Part shown: piece by piece, positions 19,991 to 22,152 of the stretch
How the letters are laid out: each line of letters begins with the position of its first letter
Position numbering within the stretch: position 1 is the first letter of the stretch
Assembly (NCBI GenBank): GCA_023375785.1
Contig: SZWC01007342.1
Coordinates: 80,439-102,590 of the forward strand
DNA from: Penium margaritaceum
Lineage: Eukaryota > Streptophyta > Zygnematophyceae > Desmidiales > Peniaceae
Length of the DNA stretch: 22,152 nt
Direction: 5' to 3'
Position numbers and translations under genes: made by a program
The notes under the pieces: generated by a model
Databases searched by the model: none
Told to the model about the DNA's origin: nothing
Seen by the model: the letters and a program-made list of their open reading frames with translations, nothing else

Positions 19991-21204
19991 CATGAAAGGG
20001 GGTGTGTGGTAGCATTGCAGATGAATGTATCGCGATGGAGGAAATGGATTGTGTAGTACTGTGAATGCTAAACTACAAAAGGGACGTCAGCCCCCGTCAA
20101 TAGCGTTTCCACCGCGAGCGAGGCAGGATTTCACACGATCGTCAAAACATTTCCATTGATCAACTGTTCACCTAACGTCAAAACCAAGAAGTGATCGTGA
20201 TTTTGGACTTTCGAGACTTGTTTTTGCTTGTGATGCCATGCTTCACGTCAATCGTTCTCGATCATGAATGTTGGATCGCAGAGCGATGTGTAGGAAGCTG
20301 AGCTTGAAAATATTGATACAATCGACGTTCCGATCATGCCATTGCGAGAGACTGTCGCACGGGATGTTCTATTTTTTACCACTATTTTGATTAAGTTTCA
20401 AGACTTCGTGCCACGAGTTTACATATGTCCTGCTCGGAAAGCCTTGCATGAAGAAAACTCTCAATATTCGCACTGAGAAGTCTATTTATGAGCGCTAGAT
20501 CGAGACAGCTGTCTCGTTGCTGCGAGGTTTGGTTCTGGTTTCGACGAAAGCAATCGAATGTACGTAAATGACGTCAATTCGATGGAATAGCGAGCCAAGG
20601 TTTCATCGCGATGTTTACATCACAGTTTCATCTTCAATGCATCTGAACAACCCCTAATAAGTCAATCGGTAAGCAATCAATGGCCGGCAGCTGCCGTGCG
20701 GGGCTTTTTGCGACCGCTCGTCATGCTTGACACCTGTTCGATTCACATCATATGATTGCGAATCGCAGTCCTACGACGATTTACCGCTTCGCCCCCATAC
20801 TGCCCCCAAAGTGCCACTTCATCCTTCAACTAAATGTTTGTATTTCTCCTATCGGGCTTTGACTCATGTTGTTTCTACTTCGCTCACTGAAAATCTCTCG
20901 AATGGTCAAAGAAAACTACTTTCGGGTAAACCTCCTTGTGACATTTCGGGTTGTAGTTGTCATTAAGGTTCGAACTCCTCCCAGGTACCGGGGTAGGGGG
21001 GCCTTGGAGGTTCCCTTTTAATGAAGTGTGTGTATTGTCTCCTGAAAAGTTTCGCATTTACAAGAAACAGTTGCTGGATTAGTCAAAAGTTACCGGATAT
21101 GTAGGGGAAATACTAAGAGTCAACGGTGGATGGGCCATTTTCACGTGTCGACTATCGCGTCGCGTAAAACCTCCCTTACGATGAAAAGTCAATCTTTGAT
21201 GACC

Positions 21205-21259
21205 GTGGTTTTGAACCACTGACCGCTCGATTGGCAGCAATCTGACTGCCAGGAGAGCG
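21205..21259 (-). other. tRNA-like or SINE-like double hairpin
   Basis: On the minus strand two hairpins sit side by side. The first (21259-21224) pairs CGCTC with GAGCG and TGGCAG with CTGCCA around the loop TCAGATTG, with a 3 by 3 internal loop. The second (21219-21205) pairs GTGGTT with AACCAC around CAA. The sequence GGTTCAAAACC in the second fits the RNA polymerase III B box (GGTTCRANNCC). No good A box or acceptor stem is visible, so this is not a functional tRNA. A decayed tRNA or tRNA-derived SINE head is possible. Confidence 0.3.
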
Positions 21260-21302
21260 CGGAACTTGGATGACGGCTGGCAAGGTAGCGAACAGGTAAC
21301 GT

Positions 21303-21360
21303 ATGGGTTGAGAATTCCAGAGCGGACACGATGATCTTATGGTCGATGTTCTCAACCCAT
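21303..21360. repeat. 12-bp perfect inverted repeat
   Basis: ATGGGTTGAGAA at 21303-21314 is repeated as its reverse complement TTCTCAACCCAT at 21349-21360, with 34 bases between. It could fold into a stem-loop in RNA or mark a small element's ends. No function is assigned. Confidence 0.7.
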
Positions 21361-21634
21361 GGCTGAAGCTCGAGACCTGCAGATGATGGGTAAGATGACA
21401 GCGAAGACATACAAGGGGTTACCTAACCGGGACAAGAAGAAAACGGGATTCTTTAATAACCGCGACGTCGATGGGGTTACTTAGGACTTAGCCGTATCGA
21501 CGATCGATTAAGGGACCCCATCGGATTCTTGCAGCGGAGAAGTCCGAACAGTACGGTGGCCGGCAGAATTTAACGACTGCGCCAAAGCGAGTGGATGACT
21601 CGCGCGTGTGGTCAAGAAAACAGCGACGACGGAG

Positions 21635-21668
21635 GGTTTGACCTTCCACATCATGGGAGAGTCAAACC
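21635..21668. repeat. Inverted repeat GGTTTGAC/GTCAAACC
   Basis: GGTTTGAC at 21635-21642 pairs with GTCAAACC at 21661-21668. Inside it TTCC can extend the stem against GGGA/G with one mismatch and one wobble, leaving a small loop. Confidence 0.6.
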
Positions 21669-21701
21669 TTGCTAGTTTAACGGTGTATAATGTATCTAAT
21701 A

Positions 21702-21743
21702 ACCCCAAATTAAGGACAAAAGCTGTCATCTGTCATTTGGGGT
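21702..21743. repeat. Inverted repeat ACCCCAAAT/ATTTGGGGT
   Basis: Nine bases at 21702-21710 are perfectly complementary to 21735-21743, with a 24-base loop. It is close to the right boundary of the CpG-rich block. Confidence 0.6.
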
Positions 21744-21782
21744 GAAAATCAAACAACAGGAGCGAATGCACCAACAAATTGT

Positions 21783-22003
21783 CAATTGATACGTGTATGT
21801 GCATGTATTTTCTATGTACACATTCATATTTATGATCATATATGTGTATCCGTAACATTATCTTTATAAGGAAGCAAACACATACGCATGTAATATGCAT
21901 ATGTATATGTATATGAGTCATACTTGTTAACGTACATGTACGTACAAAATTTAATTTGAATCCAAAGTTTTATGTAAATCAATAAATACAATTTTACGTA
22001 AAT
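21783..22003. repeat. Decayed TATATG-type repeat with palindrome
   Basis: TGTATG, TATATG and ATGCAT words are scattered through AT-rich DNA here, a degenerate outlier of the perfect array that follows. ACGTACATGTACGT at 21930-21943 is a perfect 14-bp palindrome. The minus-strand frame 21733-21921 is a by-product of these repeats. Confidence 0.6.

Positions 22004-22152
<149 letters not shown>

Larger units (their letters stand above)
20040..21750. other. CpG-rich block unlike its flanks
   Basis: CG dinucleotides are frequent throughout (for example eight between 20083 and 20143), while the retrotransposon relics to the left have few and are rich in TG and CA. Several longer frames exist (20727-20966 plus; 21189-21410 and 21508-21729 minus), but none shows a domain or plausible start. 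Several perfect inverted repeats lie in the right third. It could be a promoter or first-exon region of a gene outside the window, a younger inserted element, or a low-methylation segment. No gene is called. Confidence 0.5.

Noticed and set aside
20967-20978. GGTTCGAACTCC, B-box-like on the plus strand
   Set aside because: It has one extra base against the consensus, the flanking bases do not form a T stem, and there is no A box.
21508-21729. 73-codon minus-strand frame in the CpG-rich block
   Set aside because: No recognisable motif, and it spans two inverted repeats; probably chance in GC-richer DNA.

Overview
The window looks like eukaryotic nuclear DNA from a land plant with a repeat-rich genome. 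The evidence is decayed Ty1/copia and Ty3/gypsy LTR retrotransposons of plant type, a primer-binding site resembling the one for plant initiator-Met tRNA, microsatellites and hexamer arrays, and no bacterial-style gene organisation. I cannot place it more precisely; moss, lycophyte, fern and gymnosperm all remain possible. No intact host gene, rRNA, canonical tRNA or CRISPR array is visible, and every recognisable protein domain carries stops, frameshifts or lost catalytic residues.

Layout. 1-478 is a GATATA/CATATA hexamer array with a 72-bp higher-order unit. 479-3883 is mostly unassigned, with one weak exon-like stretch at 771-~930. 3884-7221 is a minus-strand copia element (Copia-1): LTR (6504-7221), primer-binding site (~6486-6500), gag (6441 downward), protease (~5640), GAG-pre-integrase and integrase (5226-4466), and reverse transcriptase (4140-3884). 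Its far LTR was not found. 7770-8490 is a second, diverged LTR of the same family in the same orientation, next to a polypurine tract. 8491-9780 is a long pyrimidine-rich, low-complexity stretch with (TC)n and (CA)n runs.

10301-10821 is a broken reading frame with strongly biased T-ending codons that I cannot assign. 10896-11303 is the RNase H end of a plus-strand copia (Copia-2). 13100-16560 is a plus-strand gypsy element (Gypsy-1: RT, RNase H, integrase) with about 1 kb of extra sequence between RT and RNase H. 17021-19210 is a second plus-strand gypsy (Gypsy-2: zinc knuckle, protease, RT, RNase H) with no integrase seen. 19211-19990 is AT-rich and unassigned.

20040-21750 differs from the rest: it is CpG-rich and carries a cluster of perfect inverted repeats, one group resembling a tRNA or SINE on the minus strand. 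21780-22152 holds decayed and then perfect TATATG/TGTATG hexamers, the reverse complement of the CATATA units on the left edge.

Nothing here works as a gene system today. The window is a layered retrotransposon graveyard. The items most worth following up are the unassigned coding relic at 10.3-10.8 kb and the CpG-rich hairpin block at 20.0-21.75 kb.
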